Origin: Verpa conica
Taxonomy: Eukaryota; Ascomycota; Pezizomycetes; Pezizales; Morchellaceae
NCBI GenBank assembly: GCA_033030425.1
Contig: JAUFSD010000019.1
Coordinates: forward strand, 372,001-436,000
DNA: 64,000 nucleotides
Direction: 5' to 3'
Shown here: in pieces, positions 13,849-26,970 of the stretch
Layout: each line of letters opens with the position of its first letter
How positions within the stretch are numbered: the stretch's first letter is position 1
Notes under the pieces: generated by a model
Database searches by the model: none
Told to the model about the DNA's origin: nothing
Seen by the model: the letters and a program-made list of their open reading frames with translations, nothing else
Program-made: the position numbers and the translations under genes

Positions 13849-14049
13849 ATGTCATCAAAAAACTTCTTCGTTTACCTCCTTGCCCCTAATACCACCATCA
13901 CAGAGTGGCACTACGGCTACTACGCCGTAACTCTCAGCACTGATCAGCTTCCTGACATTCGCTACTACCAACCGAAATGGATCTACAACGAAGAGACGAA
14001 AACCTATATCGAGATCCAGAAGGAGCACCTCTGGCAACACGCTGCGTAA
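13849..14049 (+). CDS. Small hypothetical protein, 66 residues
   Basis: Not recognised. A single-exon ORF starting at an ATG preceded by AACA, with a CT-rich tract upstream. The product is rich in Tyr, Trp and Thr (for example the segment RYYQPKWIYNEE) and has no signal peptide or membrane segment. The balanced composition is more protein-like than that of nearby ORFs. A frame on the opposite strand overlaps it completely. It sits alone in several kb of AT-rich DNA. It could be a lineage-specific small protein or a chance ORF. Confidence 0.42.
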   Translation: MSSKNFFVYLLAPNTTITEWHYGYYAVTLSTDQLPDIRYYQPKWIYNEETKTYIEIQKEHLWQHAA

Positions 14050-17000
14050 GATATGACTTTTTTTACCCATTTTTTTTTGAGTCTACTTATAATAGTTGAT
14101 CTAGGGGTGCGTAATACCGTATGTCTGCAAATGACGGACGTGCGATGGAGGGAGGGGCGTGTTATTTGGGGATTAGGGGTGAAGTGAGGGTGAGGGTGGG
14201 GGTGGGTGAGAATTGAAGCACCATCTTAACCTGTCTTCTATTGTTTGGAGAATATTGATCGGAAACGTTTATAAGAATATCAGGTGAAGGATGGGAATAA
14301 ACTCAGTTTAACCAGCTGTTAATAACTTCATAAACTGGAATTTTTATATATTGCATAGTCCCCTATTATGGGGTGATCTCTAGGCACGTGGAACCTCTCG
14401 GAAGCTTGGTGGTTACACCATCGAGCCACAATGACTGCAGCCCCAGTTCCACAGGAACCAAACAAGCGAGTGATCTACCATGAATAGGATACCATAGCTA
14501 TGAGGACGATAATCACAGATACTTTGGGCAATAAACATTTCCTGTCAAGCGAGCCCGGTGTGTGGGAAAGTTCTTTTACCTTTGAGGGCTGTTTGATTTT
14601 CTATTTGGAAGCATTTTAGGCCTCAAATTGGTCTACAACTCTAAACCAGCTTGTATCTTTTATCCTTATATCTCCGGCTTTAAACCAAGAAAACACCTCT
14701 GCTTCCAATTCTAGAGTCGTCAATTTATATTTAGAGGACAAAATCGTTCTTTATCAATCACCATCATACATACCACTAGGCTAGCATTGATATAACTTAG
14801 TGCCAAGTTAGTTATTTTATTTACTTCATTTATCCTCTCCTAGTTGACCTCTCCTCCCCCTTATATGATCTGCTCTTACTAGAATTCTCCAACTCTAGTC
14901 ACTCGGCTTGGGTATCATTAGCTTCAGCAGCTGTAAGGAATATCTTCATTATGACATATATCTATATCACCCTAGCATGGAGACACTACTGATGAATTCC
15001 TTTATAGAACTATGATATATGTACTAATATGTGCCGTTTCTTTATCAAGAGACAAGCCAGAAAGGTCTTGATTGATAGTGTTTGTCTCATTGTTTGGCTA
15101 TACAAAGTATATAGTGACCTGATATACTCAACACGGTATTATTGAGCACTGATAATTTGATCAAAGTAAGTCTATCGAAGAGTCTTAGTTGGCTGTATTT
15201 CTAATAAAATTCAGCTATCAATATCACTGGTATGTGGGAAAGCCCCTTAGAACTGCTAAAAGCCACTCTAGCTACCAAAAACTAGAAACCTAATTCTCAA
15301 TCAAGTTCAAAAGCCGTTTGTACGGATACTACATATTCATCGGTAATACCGGTTATATTAGAGATACAAAGTGCTGGTGCACAGGCGCTGCAGCCCACTA
15401 CCAAAAGTTCTTATTTTGGACTAGGGCTGAACTCCGCAAGCTACCCAGGTACCGCCTGTGCAGCCTGGGTAGGACAGAAGTGTTACACACCCATTTGTGT
15501 CCCCATCCGTGAGTAATGTTTCCCAGAGATCTTGTTTTGAGGTCTTACCATTACGAAAGCGTGCTATATAGCTAGAATGGACTCTGTTTAGGATTCAAAA
15601 TAATCTTCCCCCACAACTATCTGACAGGTCGCATTCATAGCCGTACAATTTCGGCCGTGTATCCTCCCCAGGGTGGTGCATCCTCTAAAAGGGCATAGAG
15701 CGTAAATAGGCCTGAATCAGGGACTCTAGTTTACCCACATCTACCCCACAATAACTCAATTCTATCTAATAGCTTAGTGTTTAATAAAAGAAGTAATCGA
15801 ACACTCTAAGCATCTAGGCGCCAATAAAAACAAACTACAAACAGTGATTCAAGTGTGTGAACGGAGTGAAGTAATTACCACCATAAGCCCCGGCAAACGC
15901 GGGCAAACTCAATACTGAAGAGAGGTCACGATAGTCGATATATATTGAAAAGATGAATTAGGGTGAGCGATGACAAAAGGAGGCTATTCAGCCTCCAATT
16001 TTCTGAAAGCGGCCCAATGAAATATTCTCCCGCAACGTCACTACTCAAATAGGGAATCAGGGGCTCAAAATCAACATAATCCCTAAATACTACATATCTC
16101 TTGAATTTTACGGCTCCAGGCCAACTCCTGGGTACTTTAACTCACAAGATTCACTACAGTTTTCAGAAACTATCGTAAAAAATATTTTCCAGGGATTAGG
16201 TAGTAGATTGGATGATAGAAACCATGATAAGAGCAATATTTGTATGTATAATTCCTGGCTACTGTATACTTTAGAATTTGGCTCACAATATTTTTTAGAC
16301 TTTTTAGGGCGCACCCGTCATCAATTAATTACCTCCTGCCAGCTCGGAGATGAAAGGTAAAGGAAGAGCAAGTCGCATCGAAGGCTCCTACTTTCAAAGA
16401 TACGTGAGTAGTTACAGTCTATTCTTCATGAAACGCAGATACCTAATGCTTTTTTTTAGATTCATTTAGGGTTCATCAGCTAGTACCACTAAATCCATAC
16501 TTAATTCGATAAAGCTTCTCGTCTACCAAGTACGTTATTCTTTTATTCGGCAGAGACAATAGGTAAGTAAATTAAGCAACTTTCGCTTCAGATAATAGGC
16601 TCACATGCTAAGCCATTACTTTGTAGAATTTCCAGGGCCACTTCAAACTATTGAGTATTTATCACTGCTGGTATGGCTATCAGAAGCTATCGTAATTGGC
16701 CTCTTATTGCATTTATTGCTACTCGAGTTTTTGTACATGATACTGGAGCCGAGCCGTTATTTGTTCCGGAACCCCAGGCTGTGGAACAATCAGTCTCTTT
16801 CTAAGTTGTGTGATCACCCTTGGTCTTTGCGTTTGGACTGCCGTCCATGTAGATGTCACTGCCAACCCGTCAGTATGAAAACGTATATGGTGCAAAATAA
16901 TGTAGATGTTGGTAGCCATTTTCATCCCGGAGGTGGTCGTTGTTTATGCTTACCGCCAATAGCGGGAGGCGAAAGAAATTCATAAAAACTGGTGCGAAAG

Positions 17001-17574
17001 CCTTAGCTTTAAAGCGGGAAGTAAGAAGGGTTTTCTCGGAATGGAGGGTGCCTTCTTCGTTATTATAGGGGGGGTAGTTTACTGTCACTACACATTACTC
17101 ATCCTACCCTTTGACTAAGAAAGGATTCTATAAATTCTCGGACAAGCTTGCAGAGGGTCGGCACAGCAAGAATAATATTTTAGATAAAGGGAAAGCCAAT
17201 GGTGAGACTAGCTATCAAGAGAAAGCATGCTAAGCTTTGTACCACAGCCTGGTTACAAGCAATGTAGTAGTAACTGATTTAAGATAATAATATTCTATAT
17301 AGTAAAAATAGTAAGGCATTAGACCTCATGGTAGTTGTCCCGCCTTTCATCCAAAAAACACCACAACATACCAACTTCCCCTAAAACAAAACTTTTCGAT
17401 ATCACCCCCCAAAAACCAAACGCAGGGTAGAAAAGATAGTATAGCCTAAAATACAATCCACCCACCTATCTAGAATTGAGAAAATAAAAAATAAAAGTGA
17501 AATAAAAATAAACGTCATCTAAATTACACGTATAAGCACACATCGTAAAGCTCTATCGAATCGTACACGCCCAC
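14050..17574. other. AT-rich intergenic region, probably decayed repeats
   Basis: No supported gene. A perfect small hairpin (GGAGGCTATTCAGCCTCC) lies near 15981-15998. Open frames between 15318 and 17088 have no recognisable domains and overlap on both strands. The last few hundred bases are the 3' region of the SNF2 gene. Confidence 0.5.
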
Positions 17575-20500
17575 TTAATCTAAATCGACTACTTCTCTCA
17601 CAGCCGCAACCTTAACCTTCTTTTTCACGCCCCCTTTCCCAGGAGTAGTTCCCGCCTTTTCACTACCCCCTACAGATTTCTTTCTTTTAAGACTTTTCGC
17701 ACCTGCGCCAGCAGGAAGCATAGATAGTGTTGGTGTGGGCATTGGTAGATCGGTCTTCGCCCCCTTTTTGCTCTTAGTGAGTTTCTTCCCCACGCTGGTA
17801 GCCAAGGTATTAGGTGGCTCAGCTTCACCCTCAGCGGGAGTGAGAATGCCTTTAGAACTGGGGGCAGTTGTGCCTTCAGTCATATTGCCAAATTCCTCCT
17901 CTTCACTTTTAAGCGCTTTCTTCGCTGTGGTAGCTTCAATGACTTTAGTAGCCTCTTCTTCTTGGAGTTTTATGACTTCGTAAATTTCCAGCCATTCCTT
18001 TTCCATATCTTCGCAGAGCTCTCGGCTCTCAGCATTGTTCTCGTGGTGTTCAATACAGCCTTCACACTTTATATAAAATGCCTGAGTGCTCGGCTCCACG
18101 TTAAGAATGTCGTACTCGACTAAGCTATCACCTAGCAGGTCAATCTTATCGAAATCAATACAATCTTCGCAATATGCATTCTCGCACCACCGGCACCGGA
18201 AAAGCATTCCACCAGCATTTGTTGTCTTCTGTGAACAATCGACGCATTGATGCTGCGGGCAGTAGAACTGTCCCATCTTACTGTTACTTTTGATCTGGAA
18301 TTCTTTGGTTAGGCAACCATGGTGATATGTTCTCGGGCAACCGGAGCAGACGAGCAGCTGGCCACCGTCATAGCAAATTTGACAGTAGTCTTGATGCTCA
18401 ATTGCCTTTCGTTTCCGTTTCTCTGGTTCCGCAAATCTAGGGTCTTTCCCGGCCATAGTAGCGACAGCCTCCCATTCATTGTTTCCGATTGTTTCTTTGA
18501 GGACCGGGTGCCCATCTACCATGACTACACGCTCCATTCCGAGGCGACGGGATTCTCGGGTCCATTCTACGGAAATGTCGTGATTACTGTCACGTTTATT
18601 ATCTTTGACGTGATTTTTACCCTCAAAGACACGGGTTTCAACCTTCTCCATCTCCGAAAGCCATTTTTTCTCCTCTTCCTCGTCATTGGCATCTCCAGCA
18701 GAATCTTCCTCGGATTTGAGTTTGAGGGAGTAATCTCTGCACTTTCCAATCATTGTGTCCCAATCCCACTTTAGCATCTCGGTGGGGTCAATCTCCTCTC
18801 TTGCAATAGCTCGGGAACCAGAACGGACGAGGCTCATAAGTTGCGATGTGGTAAGATTTGGCATGTTATCGTCCGCACTCGACGCAGCCCTCGCAGAGGA
18901 GGTAGAAGTGTGGATATCTCGCATAGACTCAGTAACCTTCGCAGAAAGATACAGCTTCTTACGAATACGACCCATCATTTGTTCTTCAACTGTGCCCTGC
19001 GTGATGAGACGATACACTGTCACCTCTTGTGTCTGTCCAATCCTGTGAGCACGAGCTTGAGCTTGAAGATCGGCTTGTGGATTCCAGTCGCTATCTAGCA
19101 TGACAACATTTGAGGCGCTTGCTAGATTGATACCGAGGCCACCAGCGCGGGTGGAAATCAACATCACCTTGTACTCTGCATCACAGTTAATCACTCGCCT
19201 CATCATATGTCGGGTCTAGCGAAAAATACTAACCAGGATCGCTGTTAAACAGTCGAATAGCTAAATTCCTCCGAGCTCTCGCAGTCATCCCGTCAAGTCT
19301 CCCATACTTGAACTTAGTCCCATCACCACCCTTCAACGCCATAAGATCCTCACAGATGTCGAGCATCTTTGTGAACCCCGAGAAAAGCAGAACTTTCTGT
19401 CCTTTCTTAAGACACAGTTCATCAATAAGCTTGTCCAGGAGAATGAATTTGGACGACGCTAGTATGACATGTGGTCCATTCATTGGTGGGTAGGGTTCCG
19501 CATTCGGGAGAAGGTAAGGATGACTACAACACTATAGCACCGGAAATGATCAGCAGGGCATAAAATATATAGTGCGACGGGATATCCTACCTTCCGCAGC
19601 TGCATTAAAAGGTTCATCAGCTTTTGCCACTGCGTTCCCGTCTTCTCCTTGATCGCCTTCTCCACAATCATTCTCGTTTCTCCCCACTGCTCCCCACCTC
19701 CCTCAGCTAGTGCCTCAAGATCCTTATCAGCAACAATCACTTTGCCCCCCAGATCCCCATCCTCCTCTTCGATTTTTTCCTTCTCCTTTGCTTCTTTAAA
19801 AACCTGTTCCAACATTCCTTTGTCGAGCCTTGTGAGCAGCCTCTTGTACCAAAAGCGCTGCATAGGTACGAGAGGCAGGTATAGTATCACCTCTGTCTTT
19901 TTCGGGAGTCCAAGGTTTACACCTTTACTTTCCTTCATCCTCCGGAGCATAATGAGTTCTAGAAGACGTCTAGCGTTATCCATCACCTTGAGGTCGTTCT
20001 TGCCTTGAGTGAGGTCGAATGCGTCGGAGAAAATTTTACTCGTATTCACACTAAACACCTCCGGAAAAAGCCAATGGATTAAAGCCCACAACTCTGTGAG
20101 ATTGTTCTGTAGTGGTGTTCCAGTAAGAATAAGACGGTACTCTGCGCTCAACCCTTGAAGTGCTCCAGCAACATTTGTTTTCTCGTTTTTAATCTTATGG
20201 CCCTCGTCTAAAACAACGTAGCGCCACACAAAAGCACGCCTAAACCATTGTTTCTCGCGCTCAAACACCTCATAGCTAGTAATGACAACGTTGTACCCAT
20301 GGCGAGCCCCATCATCTTCGCCTTCGAGTCCAAAAACTTCTCCGGATTCAGCAACTTTTTTAAGACGATCACGCTCTTCAGCAGGGCCGTGAAGACGAAG
20401 GACACGGAGGTGAGGGGTCCATTTTTTGCACTCCCCTACCCAAGATGAAACAACGGAGAGGGGACAGACAACAAGGAAAGGGCGTTGTTGGTCAGCGGGG

Positions 20501-22112
20501 CAGGGGTGGTAAGTAGTGAGATAAGAAAAGAGGGAGAGTGTTTGAAGTGTTTTTCCGAGTCCCATCTCATCACCAAGGATACCGGAAGAGCCATTATTGT
20601 AGAGCCAGACAAGGAAAGAGAGACCAGAAAGTTGGTAGCCTTTCATAGTGGCAGTTACACTAGGTTTGTTAGTTATCGGGAATGAGCAGGAATAGGGAGG
20701 GCTCACCCAGGCGGTTGTTTTTCGAGCAATTTATATGGGACTGCAGAAGTTTCCTGGGAGACTATAATCCTCTCCTCTTCAGGCCTTTCTTCCGGATCGC
20801 CATTACCACTCATGGGGGTATTCCTATTCTCCTCTTCTTTCGTCTGGACATCCTCCTTCTTGGCAGCAAACTTTGTTCTCAACTTAGAGATATAATTGCT
20901 TTCCGGCAACAGTGCCTCAAACAAGTTCCCGTATTGCACTAAAAATCTCTCTCTCTTCCTTGCAGTTTCCTCCATTCCCTTCCTGATCTGTCCTCTCACA
21001 GTACCCTTATCAGGCTCATCAATCCAGCCTTCATCCGCATCAGCGCCTTCATCTTTGACATAGCATCTTGACCCGGCTTTCACACAGCCCGAGCACTTTG
21101 GTTTTTTCCTATCGCACTTTCTCCTGCTCGTCCTACAAGCGGCGCATGCCTTCCCCGGTGGCAAACGCTTCCCCTTTGCGATCTTCTGGGCCCTACTGAG
21201 GATTGGTGCGGACTTGCGTCTTTTCTTATTCCCTAGTGCTGAATCTGTAGAGACATAATCCCGTAGACCTTCTGGCATGCCTAAGCTCGCTCGTGGCCTT
21301 AATGAGCGACTTCCATTCGCCCCACGTTCAGCCTGCGACTCAGGAAAAGATGTAGATTGAGGTGAGCCCACATCAGGGTCTTCCTCTTCTTCATCCTCCT
21401 CCCCTTGCGAGTATGCACCGTCTTCTTCGGCACCTTCTTCATCTTCATCGTCATCATCGTCATCGTTGTCGTCGTCTGCGTAGGAAGAGAGACTTTTCCG
21501 GGGTCTCAGAGAACGACTTTTACGGGGAGATGGAGTTGCAGGTTTAGATTTAGTTGGAACAATTCTCGGGGTAGCAGAAGATGCAGAGACGCGACCAGAA
21601 GACCTCCGAGAAGCGGTAGGAGCCGTATGTGGTTTTAAACGCGCCATATGGATATCTTCTCCGTCACTGATGATGATAACAGGTACGTTGCAAGAGTTGA
21701 TATTACTATTATTATTCAGGGATGAAGATGAAAGTGATGAAGTAGAATGATGAGAAAAAGGAGAAGGGAGGGACAAGCTAGATAGAGTTGAGAAAGATGA
21801 AGAAGAGGGAAAAGAAGGGAAAGAGGAAGAGAAGGAAGGGGGACCTTGTTGTGCACGTGTGGCGTCGACGTGCAAGGGCTCAGAAGATTCAAAAGAAGAA
21901 GTAACAGAGCTAAGGCCAGGCTTTGTCATCGCCAGGGGGAGTTTTAGAGGGCCACTAGTCCAAGTGTGGCTCCGTATCCCCTGTGATGGGATTATGGGGA
22001 AAGTCTGGATCTGGGATGACGGGGGGGAGTCCAGGATGATGGGAGAGCCCGGGATAATTGGGGGGTCTGGGATTATGATATGAGAGGAAGGATCTGCTAA
22101 AGAGGTCTGCAT
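17575..22112 (-). CDS. SNF2-family ATPase with N-terminal Zn2Cys6 motif and C-terminal PHD fingers
   Basis: Predicted nuclear chromatin-remodelling ATPase of 1457 residues. Exons on the minus strand: 22112-20707, about 20659-19591, 19531-19234 and 19175-17575. All junctions keep frame; the first intron boundary is good to a few bases. Residues 1-300 are low-complexity, with acidic and Ser-rich stretches. A motif CX2CX6CX6CX2CX6C (about residues 340-370, flanked by KACAAC and [11 protein letters not shown]) fits a Zn2Cys6 cluster. The ATPase domain starts near 474: Walker A DEMGLGKT at about 499-506, DEGH with HKIKNE near 630, then [11 protein letters not shown]. The helicase C lobe has [18 protein letters not shown] and [12 protein letters not shown] finger plus an extended Cys/His region occupies about 1185-1300. 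HAND-SANT-SLIDE was not seen, although the ATPase resembles ISWI. Divergent from the GILT gene. Confidence 0.93.
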
Positions 22113-22149
22113 AGCTTCTTCTAGCCAAGTAGAAAGAAGAATCCAGATG

Positions 22150-22184
22150 AGGAGGAGGAGGAGGAGGAGGAGGAGGAGGAGGAG
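22150..22184. repeat. (AGG)n trinucleotide repeat
   Basis: About a dozen GAG/AGG triplets; CT-rich on the minus strand. It lies 40-70 bases before the ATG of the SNF2 gene and so probably in its core promoter or 5' leader. Confidence 0.85.
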
Positions 22185-22968
22185 AGATACTATGAAATTT
22201 ATCTCGATTCCCCCAACTCTCCCAATGGAGTTCCAACTAAGGAAGGGAGCAAACGCAGGACGTTTTCCCTGCCATGATGGTGGCTTTTGTAAAGGGGTAA
22301 AGATAGGAGGAGTAGATGTAGAGCATGTTTGTTTGTTCCATCCGCCACAAACTCTCTTACTCTCTCCTCTCCCACTTTAGGTCCCACAGCATGGAGCGTG
22401 TCCCCGGTTAGACGGTTAGACGCTCGCAACAAATAAGCATGAACGCGCCTCGCCTATGTACGGATTACATCTCGACCATGCAGAAAGGGATGAAAATAAG
22501 CATACATGATACACCATATCAAGGGGGTGAGTGAGCACGAGCCTACATGTATGTACTCACTTTCCCACGCTCCGGATTAAGTGCACTTTCCCTCGTCGTC
22601 CTGTGTGTGTGGGACGCATCCCACTACGGATTCGGGGATCTGGTGCAGTGCCTCGGGTCGGCCCGAGAACCTGCAGCGCCGAGGGACAAAGAACCGGAAT
22701 CTGGAAAGATACATGTGTATACATGTATATGCACAATAGCTGGCAGTTATTCTTAGGATACCAGGTAACGACCCTTATCTTAAGATACTCACGCTACATG
22801 CTGACCCCTCCTATCACAGATCATCACGAGGTTTGTACGACCTCACTCAAAACAACAACAGTGACGTCACAACCCCTGCCACCTCCCGACCTCACCTCTC
22901 CAGGTCTCATCGGACCTCAACCTCACCCCAGACTTTCCCTCAGCTCTCACCCACCTCACATCACAGCC

Positions 22969-23985
22969 ATGCCTTCCCCGTCGATTCTTATCACTATACT
23001 CTTAACAATTTCCCTTCTTACAACCACCCTCACCCTCTACACACACCTCAGGTGGGATCCACATCCGAACTACCTTTCCTGCCTTTCCAATGCTCTGTTT
23101 GGGCCCCATCATATACAGACTCCGGCTGTAGCTGAAGACATAAGTGGGGCAGAGAAAGGTTGTGGGCACGGCAAGAAGGGGAAGAAAGTTCCATTGGAGA
23201 TTCATATCATGAGCAAATGCCCAGATGCGAAGGACTGTCTGGAGATGATGATTGCACCGGCAATGGAAGATGTTGGGGATATTGTGGACTTCAAAATGAG
23301 CTTCATCGGACGGTATTACTCACCCACTCGCTCTGTAAAATCAATGTACTTGATAAGCTTTCTGGCCTAATAGCCGAGCTTCATAACATCCAATCAAATA
23401 GCTAATACCTTTAGACCAACCCAAGATGGCTCTATATCCTGCCTTCATGGTCCCTCTGAATGTCTCTCCAACACACTCCACCTCTGCGCTTCTCGCCTTT
23501 ATCCTCATACATACCTCCCTTTCTCACTCTGTCTATTTCACAACTACACACTTCTCCCCAAACAATCCTTTATTGAGTCCTGCGCTTCACAGCATAGTAT
23601 TTCCTTTGATAAGCTTAACGGCTGTATTTCCTCCCTCGAACCTGATGGTGGTCTCGAACTTCTTAAGGAGAGTGTGGAAAGGAGCCGTGATGCTGGTGCT
23701 GAAATTAGTTGTACGGTAAGGGTTGATGAGGATGTGTGGTGTGTACGTGATGGGGGTGAATGGAAAGGTTGCGAGGGCGGAACTAAGGTAAAAGATTTGG
23801 TAAAAAAGGTAAAGGAGTTGTATAAGAAGGGAAACAAGAAAGAGGCTAGTGAGAGAGAAGGAGATGGTAGGAGAGGGAATATAGGGGAGATCGTTATGAG
23901 AGTAGACAAGAAGGCATTGGTTAAGCAGACGAAAGAAGGGTTGAGACAGTTGCTAAGAGAAGAGCAACTTGTGTGGAGGGCATGA
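22969..23985 (+). CDS. GILT-family thiol reductase-like protein, membrane-anchored
   Basis: Two exons, 22969-23312 and 23415-23985, give 304 residues. The N-terminus has a hydrophobic signal or anchor (about residues 5-26), so the protein probably enters the secretory pathway or vacuole. The GILT signature CX1HGX2ECX2NX4C is present at residues 124-139 (CLHGPSECLSNTLHLC), just after the intron. The position equivalent to the active-site CXXC reads KCPDAKDC (Cys84 and Cys90), a CX5C arrangement. The C-terminal part has further paired cysteines and a basic, helical tail ending WRA. Animal GILT reduces disulfides in lysosomes; the fungal role is not established here. The ATG was chosen because it starts the hydrophobic segment after a C-rich leader. 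Confidence 0.88.
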
Positions 23986-25170
23986 GTGTAGGGTAGTTTT
24001 CAGCGTTTTACATTCTTGGTGTAATGAAAATGAGAAGCCTTTTTTTATTATTCTATCTCCTATTCACTTAAATCTAAAAGATTTTAGAATTAGAGAATAG
24101 TGTAAGTATAAGGTAGAGGGGCTCACTTGGTTTCACTAGCAAGCGCCTTCATCAGATCTATATGCTGAGTGCCCATTCCAGGGGTTCTATGGTCGAATCC
24201 TTCGTCTGCCTCGCATTCCTAGTTATATGTATACTTACCGAGAGATCGAGTCTAACTGATAGGTAAATAGTGTTCTGTCTTCTAAGCTGGGTTGTAGCGT
24301 GTGCCTAGACGACAGATGTTCTTTTAGCTAGCATACACGTTACATGAAGGTAGACCGAGTGATCATCTATGATGCCAGCATGCCCTATTGCATCAGTGAG
24401 CACTCTAGTTTGCCCCTAATATAGTCAAGGATATATAATAAAGCATCTACTACTATTACGGGGCTCTTATAGGTAACTATATATAGGGCATACCCCATCC
24501 ACAGCATTAAAATACCATTTAAATTTAGAAGACTCTAAATTCATCTTATTCGGTCACCTAAGCTAGCTAAAGAGAAATATTTACTTTAAGGGATATCACT
24601 AGTTCAAATTTTTTTAGAGTACTCGCCAGTAAGTATGAAAAAATGAATGGCGAAATACATATATCTACAGTATGAAAAAACAGGGTGAATTTACTGCCAT
24701 AGCACTACAGAATTTAATCGTAAATACCGAATTAAATCAGTAATTGAGGTATACTACTGTACTAATACCGTATTTCTCCATGATCCATGTCGCTAGTGTA
24801 TTTGCGGGAGCACCGTACTGATCCCACCCCTCTTTTTGGTACTGTAATTAACCCCACCCCCTCCTCCTACCCAATAGTGACTAATAAATATAAAAGAGGC
24901 GAGCGTGAACATCCTAAAATTAAGTAATAGCAGATTTACCAGAAAATAAAATAAAATATCCATAAAAGTAAAAATTACTACGACTAAAATATTGAATTGC
25001 TACAAACTTGAAAAAGAGAGCTACGAGCGCACGGACACACCGGGTATCGAAATTCGCTACTCATCATTTTCCGTTTCTTATCCTTTAACCCTTTTAATTT
25101 TCTTTTTACTAGGCCTGCCTCTGCCTATCCATCTGGAACTTCTAAGGGAGCTCGTTACCATCGTCTCTAG

Positions 25171-25605
25171 CTAGACTGAGCATTTAATTAAGGAGCGCTT
25201 TAGACGAGATGCTACTGCAATTACACTCCAGACATCTTCAATGAAATGATCTACTGTAGGGCAGTAGCAGTAAAGTAACCTCCCAGATTCTACATCGGCA
25301 AACAATTTAAATCCCGCCGCACCTCCATCATAAACACTTTGAATTCCGTTATTGACGTTGGTCCTCAAAAGAGCCACTCCACAAGGTCCGTATCTAGCTA
25401 CTATAAGGGTTGAGATAGTATATACCGATAGTATAGATGCCTTAATCCAGTATGATGAGAATGTTTTTCCCTCTTCACCCCCAAGGCTACCGCATCCACT
25501 CAAACCGAAGCCTATGCAGAAAAAATCTAGCCCTATACCAACAGTGACCGCGTTAGTTCCAATACTTGGGTTCTCTGATACTGGGACTGTCAATTGAGCG
25601 GACAT
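25171..25605 (-). CDS. Uncertain ORF, 144 residues, hydrophobic segments
   Basis: Not recognised. It starts at an ATG at 25605 and is Gly/Ser-rich early, with hydrophobic stretches at about residues 25-40 and 55-70, then an acidic/hydrophobic tail. No introns were evident. A shorter frame on the plus strand overlaps it. The surrounding DNA is AT-rich and gene-poor. It may be a lineage-specific membrane protein, a fragment of a decayed gene, or chance. Confidence 0.25.
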   Translation of the reverse strand: MSAQLTVPVSENPSIGTNAVTVGIGLDFFCIGFGLSGCGSLGGEEGKTFSSYWIKASILSVYTISTLIVARYGPCGVALLRTNVNNGIQSVYDGGAAGFKLFADVESGRLLYCYCPTVDHFIEDVWSVIAVASRLKRSLIKCSV

Positions 25606-26938
25606 CGCCTCAAGTGGTAAATAATTTTCAATATTAAACGAAACATTTCAATTGAGAAACAAGAATGTAATAGTAGAAAAGATTAGAGGTAGTAGTCAGT
25701 AGAGGCAATGTGGAGTTTGTGGCTAATATAATTATTGTTAGAGCGGTGACCTCGGGCCGTGGGTTTTATACACCTTTGGGATCATGATCCTTATGGTAAG
25801 AATATTTTAAAGAAGAACCTTCGATCTTTCAAAGTAGCTTTAGCCATTCGAACTATAGTCATAGCTACAGCGTACTTGAAAGCAGCTCTCGGTATTGATG
25901 ATTTCGAAAAAAGAAATCTCTAATGCATTCTATAAGCTAGAGGTACCTACGTCATAAATGCCTTCTAACAGCCAACTCCGCCCCATTTATTCCTAGCTTC
26001 AGCCTATAGTAGATATAGACTAGTTAAAACCCTACGGTTCATAAATTAGTGGACCTTTCCATATATATTCTCGCTAGTATCTACCCCGAACCCAAAGAAA
26101 ACCAATATTTAACAATAAAGATATATGGCCTCTATAGAAAAATATTATTTCTTCTATCATTTTAGAGCTACTGAATATATGTCCCCTTGGGTTACCTCTC
26201 GTGTTAGATTTTATCCCTACTCTACAGCTATATATATATATACCAAATCAGTATATTCTTTAAATTTAATATGTATACTATAATAATACCCAGGAAAATA
26301 GGCTATGGTGTTCTATATATAGCCTAGAGATAGATGAAGACATTTTATAAGCCCATTCACCCAAGGCTAGCTCCTATATTATCAAGATAGTCTACATCTT
26401 AACAAGATATGTAGAGTGCCGGCATACATGTAATTAATAACAACTCGAGCTGTGACACATCTATTCCCAAAATATTATGAAGTTTTATACTATATTATCG
26501 GACTGGTTACTTACATAAGAAAACTATAGAGCATTGCGCTTATTCATAGGTCACCACAAATCACTCGATAATTCAACCGGAAAGCTAGCTACATGCCTTG
26601 GGATGAGCATGGTTAATTTACTATAGTACTTATAGGTTCAGAAGCCTATATCCATGTCACGAGTATGTCTTAAGTTGTCCTTTTCACTAAATATCCTAGC
26701 TAGATCGTATGTATATATGGGTATTACTAGAAGACCTTACGGCGTTATATAACGCCCTCCTTAATTAATTTATAATAGTTGCTTGAGAGAACTAGAATAA
26801 GTATATATATTTGAAGAAAGAAAGACATACTTATTTGTATCGATCTATCTTGAAAACCCTAGTTAAACTAAATCTTAGGAAGGCACAGCTCTTAGAGGTA
26901 CATCTCATCTCCACCCCATTCTCCCCTCCCCACCACCA

Positions 26939-26970
26939 CGGCCACAGTCGCAGTCGCAGTCGCAGTCGCT
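26939..26970. repeat. CAGTCG hexanucleotide microsatellite
   Basis: Four near-perfect tandem CAGTCG units preceded by a similar CACAGT segment and followed by CATCTC/CATCAC triplets. Confidence 0.7.

Noticed and set aside
16605..16985. 126-residue ORF with a hydrophobic start
   Set aside because: Overlaps frames on the other strand, its Cys/His-rich tail matches no finger pattern, and it lies in decayed DNA.
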